64,000 nt of DNA from Flavobacterium sp. UBA7663 (GCF_002483315.1 NZ_DLHR01000012.1:3960-67959); one strand, 5' to 3'. Positions 16,770 to 24,138 are shown, numbered from the stretch's first letter. Translations and numbers: made by a program. The notes: a model not told the origin generated them from the sequence alone.

Positions 16770-17062
16770 TATTTTTCAAACCTTTTCTTTGCAAGATTTG
16801 GAAGAGCATCATAATCACCATTGATTAAAGCTTCTTTTTTAGCTCTTGACCATTTTTTGATTTGTTTCTCTTTGTCAATTGCGAATCCAATATTGGTAAA
16901 CTCTGCATAAAAAACTAATTCGACTGGTCTTCTTGAAGCGGTGTAACAATCTGGAAAGTATGCGGAATCATGTTGGTATATGCGTTGGGCTAAATTGCTG
17001 GTTACTCCTGTGTAGTAGGAATTATCTGCGCATTTTAGTATGTAGACGTATGAGATTTGCAT
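16769..17062 (-). CDS. GIY-YIG nuclease-domain protein inside a repeat array
   Basis: The 97-residue protein is a single GIY-YIG domain of the UPF0213/YhbQ-like type: YVYILKC (5-11), YYTG (16-19), a conserved Arg in NLAQRIYQH, Glu in VFYAEF and the basic KQIKKWSRAKKEALI segment. I chose the ATG at 17062. The longer frame from 17116 reads into repeat copy B, and its extra 18 residues are repeat-encoded. The gene lies between two exact 79-base direct repeats; its stop abuts a palindrome arm. Single-domain proteins of this type are of uncertain function, proposed to act in DNA repair or recombination. A link to repeat movement is inference. Confidence 0.88.
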   Translation of the reverse strand: MQISYVYILKCADNSYYTGVTSNLAQRIYQHDSAYFPDCYTASRRPVELVFYAEFTNIGFAIDKEKQIKKWSRAKKEALINGDYDALPNLAKKRFEK

Positions 17063-17066
17063 GAGA

Positions 17067-17074
17067 CAAAAATA
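17067..17074 (-). promoter_or_regulatory. -7 box (TATTTTTG) for the GIY-YIG gene
   Basis: The minus strand reads TATTTTTG only 4 bases before the ATG at 17062, so transcription would start at or next to the start codon. The region just upstream is repeat copy B. Confidence 0.45.
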
Positions 17075-17090
17075 GAAAAAGTTTTCAGTT

Positions 17091-17169
17091 GTTCTCGATA
17101 CGATTTTAGATTTCAAAAACTAACATTTTTAAAATCTAAAATCACTCGAAGTGACGGTGGTGTTATATC
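17091..17169 (+). repeat. Intergenic repeat copy B (79 bases)
   Basis: This is an exact copy of 16673-16751 in the same orientation, 418 bases away, on the other side of the GIY-YIG gene. It overlaps the region that would encode a spurious N-terminal extension of that gene. Confidence 0.93.
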
Positions 17170-17178
17170 GTTTCTGCA

Positions 17179-17254
17179 GTTCTCGATACAATTTTCAAAA
17201 GCAAAAATTGGCATTTTTACTTTTAAAAATCACTCGAAGTGACGGTAGTGTTAT
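17179..17254 (+). repeat. Intergenic repeat copy C (diverged)
   Basis: It follows copy B after a spacer with atcgtttctgca, begins gttctcgatacaatttt and ends cactcgaagtgacggtagtg. The core differs from A and B but is again an inverted-repeat-rich AT segment. The B-to-C start spacing is 88 bases. Confidence 0.82.
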
Positions 17255-17269
17255 GCGTAGTTATAAGAA

Positions 17270-18616
17270 TTATTTCTTCTTTCTTTTCTCGTCTCTTTTA
17301 CGTTCGATGTTTCTATTTCTTGATTCGGTTTTACGTGGTTTACGTTTTCCTGGGCCTCCAAGGTTTACTTTGGCATTTTTATCTTTTTTCTTGTGAAAAG
17401 CTTCTCCACCTTCTTTTTTAGGTGTTTTCAACAAGAACTTCATTTTTTTCTTTTCCTTTTCGAAATCTAAGTAGCGTTCTTCAATTTTTAAATCTTCTGG
17501 AAGTGGAAATTCTTTAATTTCGGTATTCATTAACAATTCTACCTCAATTTTTGCTTCTACTTCACTTGGTGAAACCAAACTGATGGCAATACCTGTTTTA
17601 TCAGCACGACCTGTTCTACCGATACGGTGCATGTATTTTTCTGGTTCTTCGGTAAATTGTAGGTTGATAACGTGTGTGATGTCAGAAATATCTAAACCAC
17701 GCGCCATAATATCGGTTGTAACCAAACCTCTTAATTCGCCAGCTTGAAAAGAAGCCATCGTATTTAAACGATAATTTTGTGATTTATTCGAGTGAATTAC
17801 CCCAAATTGCTCTGGAAATTCTTCGTTTAATGTTTCAAAAACCAAATCAACAATACGTTTGTTGTTTACAAAAATTAAAACACGTTCCATAGTTTCGGTT
17901 TCACGAACCAAATGTTTTAGCATGTTTAATTTGGTAAGGAAATTTGGAACTTGATATACAATTTGTTCAATTTGTTCTAATGGTGTTCCACTTTGTGCTA
18001 ATGAAACTTCTTCAGGAAATTCGAAATATTCATCTAACATGGCATCTACTTCATCAGTCATAGTTGCCGAAAATAAGATGTTTTGTTTTTTACCACGCAT
18101 CATCGATAAAATCGAAGTCAATTGGGCACGGAAACCTAAGTTTAAAATTTCGTCAAATTCGTCAATTACCAATTTTTGTAATTCATCGAAACGTAAAACT
18201 CCGTCAAGACCTAAATCCATTACTCGACCAGGCGTTCCTACTAAAATATCGACACCTTGCGCTAATGCTTTTCGTTGTGTATTGATGTTAACTCCACCAT
18301 AAATACCAAGTGTTCTTACGCTCATGTATTTGGTTAGTTTTTCAACTTCTTCTACAACTTGAACCACTAATTCACGCGTTGGAACTAAAATTACAATTCT
18401 TGCCGATTCGTTGTTTTGAAATTTCCATTGTTTTAGTATTGGCAACAAATAAGCAAAGGTTTTTCCAGTTCCTGTTTGTGCAATTCCCATCATGTCTCTT
18501 CCTGAAAGAATTACAGAATGCGATTTTTCTTGAATAGGCGTAGCGTGAACAAAACCTAATTCGTCTAATGCTTTTTGTAGTGATTTTGGTAAATCGAATT
18601 CTTGGAACGTTTTCAT
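17270..18616 (-). CDS. DEAD-box family ATP-dependent RNA helicase
   Basis: The 448-residue protein has the Q motif region (GFVHATPIQEK), motif I AQTGTGKT, Ia PTREL, Ib TPGR, motif II DEFD (instead of DEAD), motif III SAT, and motif VI HRIGRTGR, followed by a Lys/Arg-rich tail from about 400. Such helicases remodel RNA in ribosome assembly and mRNA turnover; the basic tail resembles RhlE-like members. I chose the ATG at 18616 because MKTFQEFDLP matches family N-termini; the longer frame from 18673 adds 19 unrelated residues. A -7 box lies 20 bases upstream. Confidence 0.93.
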   Translation of the reverse strand: MKTFQEFDLPKSLQKALDELGFVHATPIQEKSHSVILSGRDMMGIAQTGTGKTFAYLLPILKQWKFQNNESARIVILVPTRELVVQVVEEVEKLTKYMSVRTLGIYGGVNINTQRKALAQGVDILVGTPGRVMDLGLDGVLRFDELQKLVIDEFDEILNLGFRAQLTSILSMMRGKKQNILFSATMTDEVDAMLDEYFEFPEEVSLAQSGTPLEQIEQIVYQVPNFLTKLNMLKHLVRETETMERVLIFVNNKRIVDLVFETLNEEFPEQFGVIHSNKSQNYRLNTMASFQAGELRGLVTTDIMARGLDISDITHVINLQFTEEPEKYMHRIGRTGRADKTGIAISLVSPSEVEAKIEVELLMNTEIKEFPLPEDLKIEERYLDFEKEKKKMKFLLKTPKKEGGEAFHKKKDKNAKVNLGGPGKRKPRKTESRNRNIERKRDEKRKKK

Positions 18617-18636
18617 AATGTAAATAAAATTGTTTG

Positions 18637-18644
18637 CAAAGGTA
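18637..18644 (-). promoter_or_regulatory. -7 box (TACCTTTG) for the RNA helicase
   Basis: The minus strand reads TACCTTTG 20 bases before the ATG at 18616, which supports that start over the longer frame. Confidence 0.6.
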
Positions 18645-18746
18645 CATAAACTTTTTGGAATGATTTTTAGCATATTGGAAGTGTACTAAATTTGATTTTA
18701 TAACGTTTTATCGGAATTGTGTAATAATAATTCGATTTTATAGTAA

Positions 18747-18754
18747 TATTTTTG
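18747..18754 (+). promoter_or_regulatory. -7 box (TATTTTTG) for the Omp85-like gene
   Basis: TATTTTTG ends 4 bases before the GTG start at 18759, an unusually short distance that would give a leaderless or nearly leaderless transcript. Confidence 0.45.
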
Positions 18755-18758
18755 TTGG

Positions 18759-20591
18759 GTGAAAAAGAATATCCTATTTTTTATTGTTTTTACCTTTTGT
18801 TTACATTCTACGAGCATGTTTTGTCAGGATGTTATTCAAGAGAAGGATAGTATTTCTATTTACAAAGACATTAATAGTTTTTCAAAAAAAAGTAAGTTTT
18901 CACGATTCATTTACAAGCTATTGTTTAGAGAATCGGCATTAAAAGCAGAGAATTTAATTCCTTCTAAACCTAAAAAGGTAGAAAAAGTTGTAAGTAAATA
19001 TCAAGAAGGAAAAATCATAAGAAACATTACAATTGAAACATTAGATCCTTTTGGTTATTCGGTTTCAAATGAAAAGAAAGTTCCAAAGCGTAGTATGGAA
19101 AAATTTGGTAATTCGATTCATATTAGAACAAAAGAAATTACCATTCGTAATATAACTCTTTTTAAAAAGAATGATAAATTAGATTCTAAGTTATTGGCTG
19201 AATCGGAACGTTTGATAAGAAGTCAGCGTTATGTTAGACAAGTTACTATTGTGCCTATTGATATTCCTAATAGTAATGACTCTATAGATATCAAGATTAG
19301 AGTTTTGGATTCTTGGACTTTGATTCCAACAGGTAGTTTATCATCCAGTGAAAGTAGTCTTAAATTAACAGAACGGAATATTTTAGGATTTGGTCATTTA
19401 ATAAGTGGAAATATTAAAAATCGTTTTGACTCTAACGAAAGAGCGGTTTATGCACAATATTCTATCAATAACATTAAAAACACCTATATTCGATTGGATT
19501 TGGATTACGCAAATGATTACAATAACGATAGTAAAAGGAGTATCAATATTAATCGACCATTTTACTCCGTAATTACAAAAAATGCGGGTGGAGCTTATTT
19601 TGAAAACCGTTTAAGAACTGAACAATTTCCGGTATTAGATACGATATCATTACAAAATGTTTCGTATGATTTTCAGGAATATTGGTATGGTAGAGCTTTT
19701 AAAATAAATCCAAAATCAAATCCAGAACGTTATTTTAATAACATGGTTTTAGCGTTGACCTATAATCAAAAAGTATTTGGTCAAATACCAGCGGCTGTTT
19801 TAGATCCTACCTCTTATTTTTCTAATGAAAAAAACTGGATAGGAATGATTGGTTTTTCTAAGCAAAAGTTTTACCAAGACAAGTTTGTTTTCAACTACAA
19901 TATTACTGAGGATATTCCAACAGGAGAAAATATTGCTTTAATTGTAGGTCATCAAGAAAAGAACAGCAATTCTCGAATGTATACTGGATTAAGTGTTTCC
20001 TTTGGTAAAAAATATTCTTTTGGTTATGCTAGTGGTTTTGCCGAATGGGGAAGTTTTTATGATGCAGGTTTAACTGAACAAACCACTTTTAAACTTGGTT
20101 TAAATTATTTTAGTCCTCTAATTTCATGGGGGAAATGGTATTTTAGACAGTTTGTGAAACCTACTTACGTTTGGGGGAATAACCGAGATGATTCGTTTAA
20201 AGACCGTTTGACTTTACTTGACGAAGATGGCTTGCCAGGATTTAATAATCGTTTAAACGGAACTCAAAAATGGACGGTTTCCTTTCAAACACAATCGTAT
20301 ATTCCTGGAAGTTGGTATGGCTTCCGATTTAGTCCGTATTTCAACACGACACTTGGTTCTTTGGCAAACGAAAAAGCACTATTTAATAGTAAGGTGTATT
20401 CGAAATTTAGTATTGGTGCACTAATAAATAATGACTTTTTAGTGTTTAATAGTTTCCAAATTTCGTTTTCGTATTATCCAACGATTCCTTTTGAAGGTGA
20501 TGGAATTAATAAGTTTAATTCGTTTGAAAACACGAATTTATCACTATATGATTTTCAATTATCTAAACCAAGTTATATTCGATATGAGTAG
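18759..20591 (+). CDS. Outer-membrane beta-barrel protein with POTRA-like region (Omp85-like)
   Basis: The 610-residue protein starts with GTG and a signal peptide (FIVFTFCLHSTSMFCQ). Residues of about 85-195 look like POTRA repeats: strand IRNITIETLDPFGYS, then TIRNITLFKKNDKLD, helix ERLIRSQRYVRQVTIV and strand IKIRVLDSW. The segment LTERNILGFGHLISGN then leads into a barrel of alternating strands rich in aromatic residues, as in BamA/TamA or patatin-type Omp85 proteins. It is too divergent to name and lacks a recognisable catalytic domain. It is transcribed divergently from the helicase and followed by a 244-base repeat spacer. Confidence 0.7.
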   Translation: MKKNILFFIVFTFCLHSTSMFCQDVIQEKDSISIYKDINSFSKKSKFSRFIYKLLFRESALKAENLIPSKPKKVEKVVSKYQEGKIIRNITIETLDPFGYSVSNEKKVPKRSMEKFGNSIHIRTKEITIRNITLFKKNDKLDSKLLAESERLIRSQRYVRQVTIVPIDIPNSNDSIDIKIRVLDSWTLIPTGSLSSSESSLKLTERNILGFGHLISGNIKNRFDSNERAVYAQYSINNIKNTYIRLDLDYANDYNNDSKRSININRPFYSVITKNAGGAYFENRLRTEQFPVLDTISLQNVSYDFQEYWYGRAFKINPKSNPERYFNNMVLALTYNQKVFGQIPAAVLDPTSYFSNEKNWIGMIGFSKQKFYQDKFVFNYNITEDIPTGENIALIVGHQEKNSNSRMYTGLSVSFGKKYSFGYASGFAEWGSFYDAGLTEQTTFKLGLNYFSPLISWGKWYFRQFVKPTYVWGNNRDDSFKDRLTLLDEDGLPGFNNRLNGTQKWTVSFQTQSYIPGSWYGFRFSPYFNTTLGSLANEKALFNSKVYSKFSIGALINNDFLVFNSFQISFSYYPTIPFEGDGINKFNSFENTNLSLYDFQLSKPSYIRYE

Positions 20592-20597
20592 TTTTTT

Positions 20598-20834
20598 GGT
20601 TTCAAGTTTCAAGTTTCACACAGAGCTACACAGATTTTTTGAAACACATAGGTACAATAGTTTTTGATTGTGTTGATTTTAGGCGTTTCACTTAACATAA
20701 CTCACAATAGTAGTATAGTTGTTATGTTGGTAAGCATCTCTTTTATGAACTTTACTCAACTTAACAATTAACTTTTTCCTTATATGGCTTATATGTTTTT
20801 GTTTCAGGTTTCAAGTTTCAGGTTTCAAGTTGAA
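20598..20834. repeat. Long intergenic repeat family, copy 1
   Basis: The spacer between the Omp85-like gene and hemN is framed by gtttcaagtttcaagtttc words on the left and gtttcaggtttcaag words on the right. Inside it has cacagagctacacagatt, ggcgtttcactt, an AACATAAC/GTTATGTT inverted repeat (20694-20701 / 20721-20728) and tttttccttatatggctta. The same ordered words occur at 63115-63478. No ORF is supported. Confidence 0.78.
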
Positions 20835-20835
20835 C

Positions 20836-22200
20836 TTAAATCGTCATTGAAAATAGCTTAGTTTCTGGAGCTTTTCTGATTAATCTTAAATCGAATGCCA
20901 TGCAAATATTACGAACGAAAGGTTTTCCTTTTTCGGTTACAGTAATCGTGTCATCTTGAATGGTTAGAAAACCATCTTCTTGCATTTCTTCTAAACTTGC
21001 TAAAACTGATGGTAGTTCAGGAAAATCTAAAGCTTCATCTTTCCATGAAGTGGTAAATTGACACATTAAATTCAAAATATGTCTTCTGATTATTAAGTCT
21101 TCAGGTGTTAAAACGTGACCTCTGAAAACAGGTAATTGGTCTTCTGCTAAATGGGTGTAATAATCTTCAATTGTTTTTTCGTTTTGTGCAAAACTGTACC
21201 AACTATCGCTAATTGATGAAACGCCTAATCCAATCATTAACTGCGTTTTTGAAGCCGTGTAGCCCATGAAATTACGATGTAATTTTCCATTTTTGAATGA
21301 AGTAAACATGCTGTCATTTTCTAATGCAAAATGATCCATTCCAATTTCTTGGTAGCCGTTTTGTGCTAGTTGTTTTTTACCTTCTTCATACAACATTCGT
21401 TTTTCATCATCTTTTGGCAAATCTTCATCTTTAAACCCGCGTTGCCCGTTGCCTTTAATCCATGGCACATGAGCATAGCTGTAGAACGCTAATCTATCAG
21501 GTTGCAATGACTTGGTTTTGTCAATCGTATCCTTTACATCGGCTAATGTTTGAAATGGAAGTCCGAAAATTAAATCGTGTCCTACCGAAGTATACCCAAT
21601 TTCTTTTGCCCAAAACGTCACTTTTGCTACGTTATGAAAAGGTTGAATACGGTGAATGGCTTCTTGAACTTTAGGTGAATAATCTTGCACGCCAAAACTC
21701 ACGCGTCTGAATCCTAAATTATATAAGGTTTGTAAATGGTGTCGAGTTGTGTTGTTTGGATGCCCTTCAAAACTAAACTCATGTTCTTCGGCTTTTGTTG
21801 CATATTGAAAAATTCCGTTCATCAAGCGTTCTAAATTTTCAGGCGAAAAAAACGTTGGAGTTCCGCCACCTAAATGAATTTCTTTGATGATAGGTTTTCT
21901 TGGGAATAAATCGCAATACAATTTCCATTCTTTGATTACGGCTGTAATGTAAGGATCTTCAACCTCATGACGTTTTGTAATTCGCTTGTTGCAACCACAA
22001 AAAGTACACAAACTTTCGCAAAACGGAAGATGAATATACAAACTGATGCCTTCAGTAGCATTTGATTCTTTGAAAGATTGTAAAAGTGTACGTTTCCAAT
22101 CTTCTAAATGGAATTTTTCCTCTTCCCAATAAGGAACAGTAGGATAACTGGTATAGCGTGGTCCTGGAACGTTATATTTTTGGACTATTGAGACTGACAT
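20836..22200 (-). CDS. hemN: Oxygen-independent coproporphyrinogen III oxidase (HemN)
   Basis: The 454-residue radical SAM enzyme has the N-terminal YTSYPTVPYW motif, the cluster ligands in HLPFCESLCTFCGC (Cys near 61, 65 and 68), a GGGTPTF motif and a C-terminal HemN domain. It converts coproporphyrinogen III to protoporphyrinogen IX without oxygen, so it serves heme synthesis under low oxygen. It is transcribed away from a thioredoxin gene, and two palindromes in the shared 141-base spacer (22254-22267 and 22278-22293) suggest FNR/CRP-type control, which is usual for hemN. Confidence 0.96.
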   Translation of the reverse strand: MSVSIVQKYNVPGPRYTSYPTVPYWEEEKFHLEDWKRTLLQSFKESNATEGISLYIHLPFCESLCTFCGCNKRITKRHEVEDPYITAVIKEWKLYCDLFPRKPIIKEIHLGGGTPTFFSPENLERLMNGIFQYATKAEEHEFSFEGHPNNTTRHHLQTLYNLGFRRVSFGVQDYSPKVQEAIHRIQPFHNVAKVTFWAKEIGYTSVGHDLIFGLPFQTLADVKDTIDKTKSLQPDRLAFYSYAHVPWIKGNGQRGFKDEDLPKDDEKRMLYEEGKKQLAQNGYQEIGMDHFALENDSMFTSFKNGKLHRNFMGYTASKTQLMIGLGVSSISDSWYSFAQNEKTIEDYYTHLAEDQLPVFRGHVLTPEDLIIRRHILNLMCQFTTSWKDEALDFPELPSVLASLEEMQEDGFLTIQDDTITVTEKGKPFVRNICMAFDLRLIRKAPETKLFSMTI

Positions 22201-22253
22201 GACGATATATTTTTAGCACGATACAAACTTAAAGCGCTTCTAGAAAAGAAAAA

Positions 22254-22267
22254 ATGATAATTATCAT
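22254..22267. promoter_or_regulatory. Palindromic operator candidate 1 (FNR-like core)
   Basis: atgataattatcat is a perfect 14-base palindrome. Its TGAT-N4-ATCA core matches the FNR half-sites in 8 of 10 defined positions. It lies 54 bases upstream of the hemN start. A Fur-type site is an alternative. Confidence 0.5.
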
Positions 22268-22277
22268 ATTGCTCTTG

Positions 22278-22293
22278 TGTAACAAATATTACA
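22278..22293. promoter_or_regulatory. Palindromic operator candidate 2 (CRP/FNR-type TGTAA-N6-TTACA)
   Basis: The inverted repeat TGTAA-N6-TTACA is centred at 22285.5, about 40 bases before the start point expected from the -7 box at 22315-22322. That is the class II activator position. It suggests an activator of the CRP/FNR family drives the thioredoxin operon. Confidence 0.5.
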
Positions 22294-22314
22294 TAAAAAA
22301 AGTCTTTTGAATTG

Positions 22315-22322
22315 TATCTTTG
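22315..22322 (+). promoter_or_regulatory. -7 box (TATCTTTG) for the thioredoxin operon
   Basis: TATCTTTG lies 19 bases before the ATG at 22342. No -33 TTG is visible at the normal distance; the palindrome at 22278-22293 occupies that region, as expected for an activated promoter. Confidence 0.6.
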
Positions 22323-22341
22323 AAATTGAAAAATAAAGATT

Positions 22342-22644
22342 ATGAACGCAAAATTTAATGATATAATTAACGGTAATGATTTGGTTTTAGTGGACTTCTA
22401 TGCCGATTGGTGTGGGCCGTGCAAAATGATGTCGCCTATATTGCAAGAAGTGAAAACTAATTTAAAAGAAGCTGTAAAAATTATAAAAGTAAATGTCGAT
22501 CAACATCAAGATTTGGCTAGTCATTTTATGGTACGAGGTGTTCCTACGTTAATGCTTTTTAAAAAAGGAAAAATGCTTTGGAGACAATCAGGAGTTTTAA
22601 GTTCAAAAGATTTAACTGATATTATCAGTAATCATTTGAATTAA
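22342..22644 (+). CDS. Thioredoxin family protein
   Basis: The 100-residue protein is a compact thioredoxin with the active site WCGPC (near residues 26-30) in VDFYADWCGPCKMM and the cis-Pro in VRGVPTLMLF (near 74-76). There is no signal peptide, so it acts in the cytoplasm as a disulfide reductant. It heads a gene group with a rhodanese lipoprotein and a DUF2892 membrane protein behind a palindromic control region. Whether it is the general TrxA or a dedicated partner of this group is unclear. Confidence 0.92.
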   Translation: MNAKFNDIINGNDLVLVDFYADWCGPCKMMSPILQEVKTNLKEAVKIIKVNVDQHQDLASHFMVRGVPTLMLFKKGKMLWRQSGVLSSKDLTDIISNHLN

Positions 22645-22688
22645 TTTTTTTGTATATTTAGATTCGAAAACATAAAAAAAATAGAATA

Positions 22689-23078
22689 ATGAAGATAAAA
22701 GTATTGAGTTTAATGTTCCTTTTGTTAGGATTTACCTCTTGTTTAAAAAATCAAGCTGATGGTGTGCAAGTTTTAGATGTAGCCACTTATGAGAAAAAAA
22801 TGACACAACCTGATGTTCAGTTGGTTGATGTTCGTACACCAGAAGAATTTAGTCAAGGTCATATTGAAAATGCTGTGAATATCGATTTTATGGCAGATGA
22901 TTTTGATGCCAAAGTGGCGAGTTTAGATAAAGAAAAACCTGTAATGGTATATTGTAAATCGGGTGGAAGAAGTGCTAAAGCTTCTGCGAGATTGAAAGAA
23001 TTAGGATTTAAAACTATAACCGACTTAGAAGGCGGAATTACAAACTGGACAAGCGAAGAAAAACCAACTGTTAAATAA
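22689..23078 (+). CDS. Rhodanese-domain lipoprotein
   Basis: The 129-residue protein has a lipoprotein signal with lipobox LLGFTSC (Cys 18) and a single rhodanese domain: VQLVDVRTPEEFSQGHI, then the active-site Cys in VYCKSGGRSAKA (near residue 93). Single-domain rhodaneses move sulfane sulfur between thiols or cyanide. Placement outside the inner membrane and next to thioredoxin and DUF2892 genes suggests periplasmic sulfur or redox chemistry, which is inference. The start codon is 44 bases after the thioredoxin stop. Confidence 0.92.
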   Translation: MKIKVLSLMFLLLGFTSCLKNQADGVQVLDVATYEKKMTQPDVQLVDVRTPEEFSQGHIENAVNIDFMADDFDAKVASLDKEKPVMVYCKSGGRSAKASARLKELGFKTITDLEGGITNWTSEEKPTVK

Positions 23079-23095
23079 ATTTAATACTTTAGATT

Positions 23096-23308
23096 ATGAA
23101 GAAAAATATTGGAACTGCTGATCGTTTTGTTCGAGTTATGATTGGTGTTATTGCTATTATACTAGGACTTTCAGGAATTTTGGAAGGAAATTTAAAATGG
23201 ATTGCTTTGGGTGTTGGAGCCGTAATGATTATTGTAGCTTCTGTACAGTTTTGTCCGTTTTATGCCTTGTTTGGAATCAATACTTGCAAAGTAAAAGCAA
23301 AAAAATAA
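23096..23308 (+). CDS. DUF2892 (YgaP-like) inner-membrane protein
   Basis: The 70-residue protein begins NIGTADRFVRVMIG, has two membrane helices (about 15-30 and 34-52) and a CPFYALFGINTC motif, all typical of DUF2892. In E. coli YgaP, a rhodanese domain is fused to a comparable two-helix membrane part; here the rhodanese is a separate gene 17 bases upstream. The small size and motif make the family call secure, but its biochemical role is unknown. Confidence 0.88.
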   Translation: MKKNIGTADRFVRVMIGVIAIILGLSGILEGNLKWIALGVGAVMIIVASVQFCPFYALFGINTCKVKAKK

Positions 23309-23375
23309 ATACGATTTAACGTCTAATATAAGTATGATTTACTTCGGTAAATTGTACTTTTTTATTTTATTCAAC

Positions 23376-23708
23376 ATGATAACATGGCATGATTTTGAAA
23401 AAGTAGAAATGCGCATTGGAACTATCTTAGAAGTTCAAGATTTTCCTAAGGCAAATAAACCAGCATATCAATTAACGATTGATTTTGGTTCGGAATTGGG
23501 AATCAAAAAATCATCCGCTCAAATTACCAAACGTTATGCTAAAGAAGATTTACTTGGTAAACAAATTATCGCAGTCGTCAATTTTCCTAAAAAACAAATT
23601 GCTGATTTTATGAGCGAATGTTTGGTTTTGGGTTCGGTAGGAGAAGAGCATGATATCGTTTTGCTGACTTCTGATGTACCAGTTGAAAATGGGTTGAGAA
23701 TTGGATAA
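23376..23708 (+). CDS. csaA: CsaA-like tRNA-binding-domain protein
   Basis: The 110-residue protein is a single OB-fold tRNA-binding domain: FEKVEMRIGTILEVQDFP, KPAYQLTIDFG, the SSAQITKRY motif and the C-terminal VLLTSDVPVENGLRIG. B. subtilis CsaA binds unfolded preproteins and is called a secretion chaperone; binding of tRNA is inferred from the fold. I chose the ATG at 23376 because MITWHDFEKVE matches family N-termini; the frame from 23334 adds 14 hydrophobic residues unlike the family. It may be co-transcribed with the redox genes upstream. Confidence 0.9.
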   Translation: MITWHDFEKVEMRIGTILEVQDFPKANKPAYQLTIDFGSELGIKKSSAQITKRYAKEDLLGKQIIAVVNFPKKQIADFMSECLVLGSVGEEHDIVLLTSDVPVENGLRIG

Positions 23709-23711
23709 AAA

Positions 23712-23744
23712 AAATCCCAAACTCTTTTTTAGAATTTGGGATTT
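23712..23744. terminator. Bidirectional terminator between csaA and the PUR-family gene
   Basis: The arms aaatcccaaa (23712-23721) and tttgggattt (23735-23744) pair exactly around a T-rich loop, with an A-run left and T-rich sequence right, between convergent genes. Confidence 0.78.
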
Positions 23745-23763
23745 GTATTTTATAAAATGATGA

Positions 23764-24138
23764 TTAAATATCGTCAAAATCAATATTGGTAAAACTTTCA
23801 GCTGATTTTATTTCTTCATCTCCTTCTGCGTAAGTTTCTCTTTTAAAATCTTTTTGATGTCTTTCAGAAATTACTTCTTCGCCTTTTTGGTCTAAAACAA
23901 AATCGGTCATTTCATCTAAAATTTCTCTGAAAGCAGCGAAATCTTCTTTGTACAAATAAATTTTGTGTTTTTTAAAGTGAAATGAACCATCTTCTTCTGT
24001 AAACTTTTTACTTTCAGTAATGGTAATGTAGTAATCATCTGCTTTTGTAGCTCTTACATCAAAGAAATACGTTCTTCTTCCTGCACGCAATACTTTAGAA
24101 AAAATATCTTCTTTTTCTAACATGTCATTTTCTCTCAT
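23764..24138 (-). CDS. PUR-family (DUF3276) nucleic-acid-binding protein
   Basis: The 124-residue protein carries the PUR-alpha-like module seen in Bacteroidota: FSKVLRAGRRTYFFDVRATKADDYYITITESKK, followed by HKIYLYKEDFAAFREILDEM and an acidic tail. I give the first part in words: an Arg-Arg-Thr-Tyr strand, then a DDYYITI strand. PUR proteins bind single-stranded DNA or RNA; in Borrelia a relative is structurally characterised. The role here is unknown, likely RNA or DNA binding. It stands alone between csaA and the ABC exporter, both separated by clear spacers. Confidence 0.85.
   Translation of the reverse strand: MRENDMLEKEDIFSKVLRAGRRTYFFDVRATKADDYYITITESKKFTEEDGSFHFKKHKIYLYKEDFAAFREILDEMTDFVLDQKGEEVISERHQKDFKRETYAEGDEEIKSAESFTNIDFDDI

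Noticed and set aside
16769..17116. Longer GIY-YIG frame starting at 17116
   Set aside because: Its extra 18 residues come from repeat copy B and promoter sequence, and the GIY-YIG domain starts at the ATG at 17062.
17057..17421. Three plus-strand frames over the repeats and helicase 3' end
   Set aside because: They are composed of repeat sequence and antisense of the basic helicase tail; no family similarity or start signal is seen.
23334..23375. N-terminal membrane segment on CsaA
   Set aside because: The additional 14 residues from an upstream ATG do not match the family; the ATG at 23376 is the conserved start.
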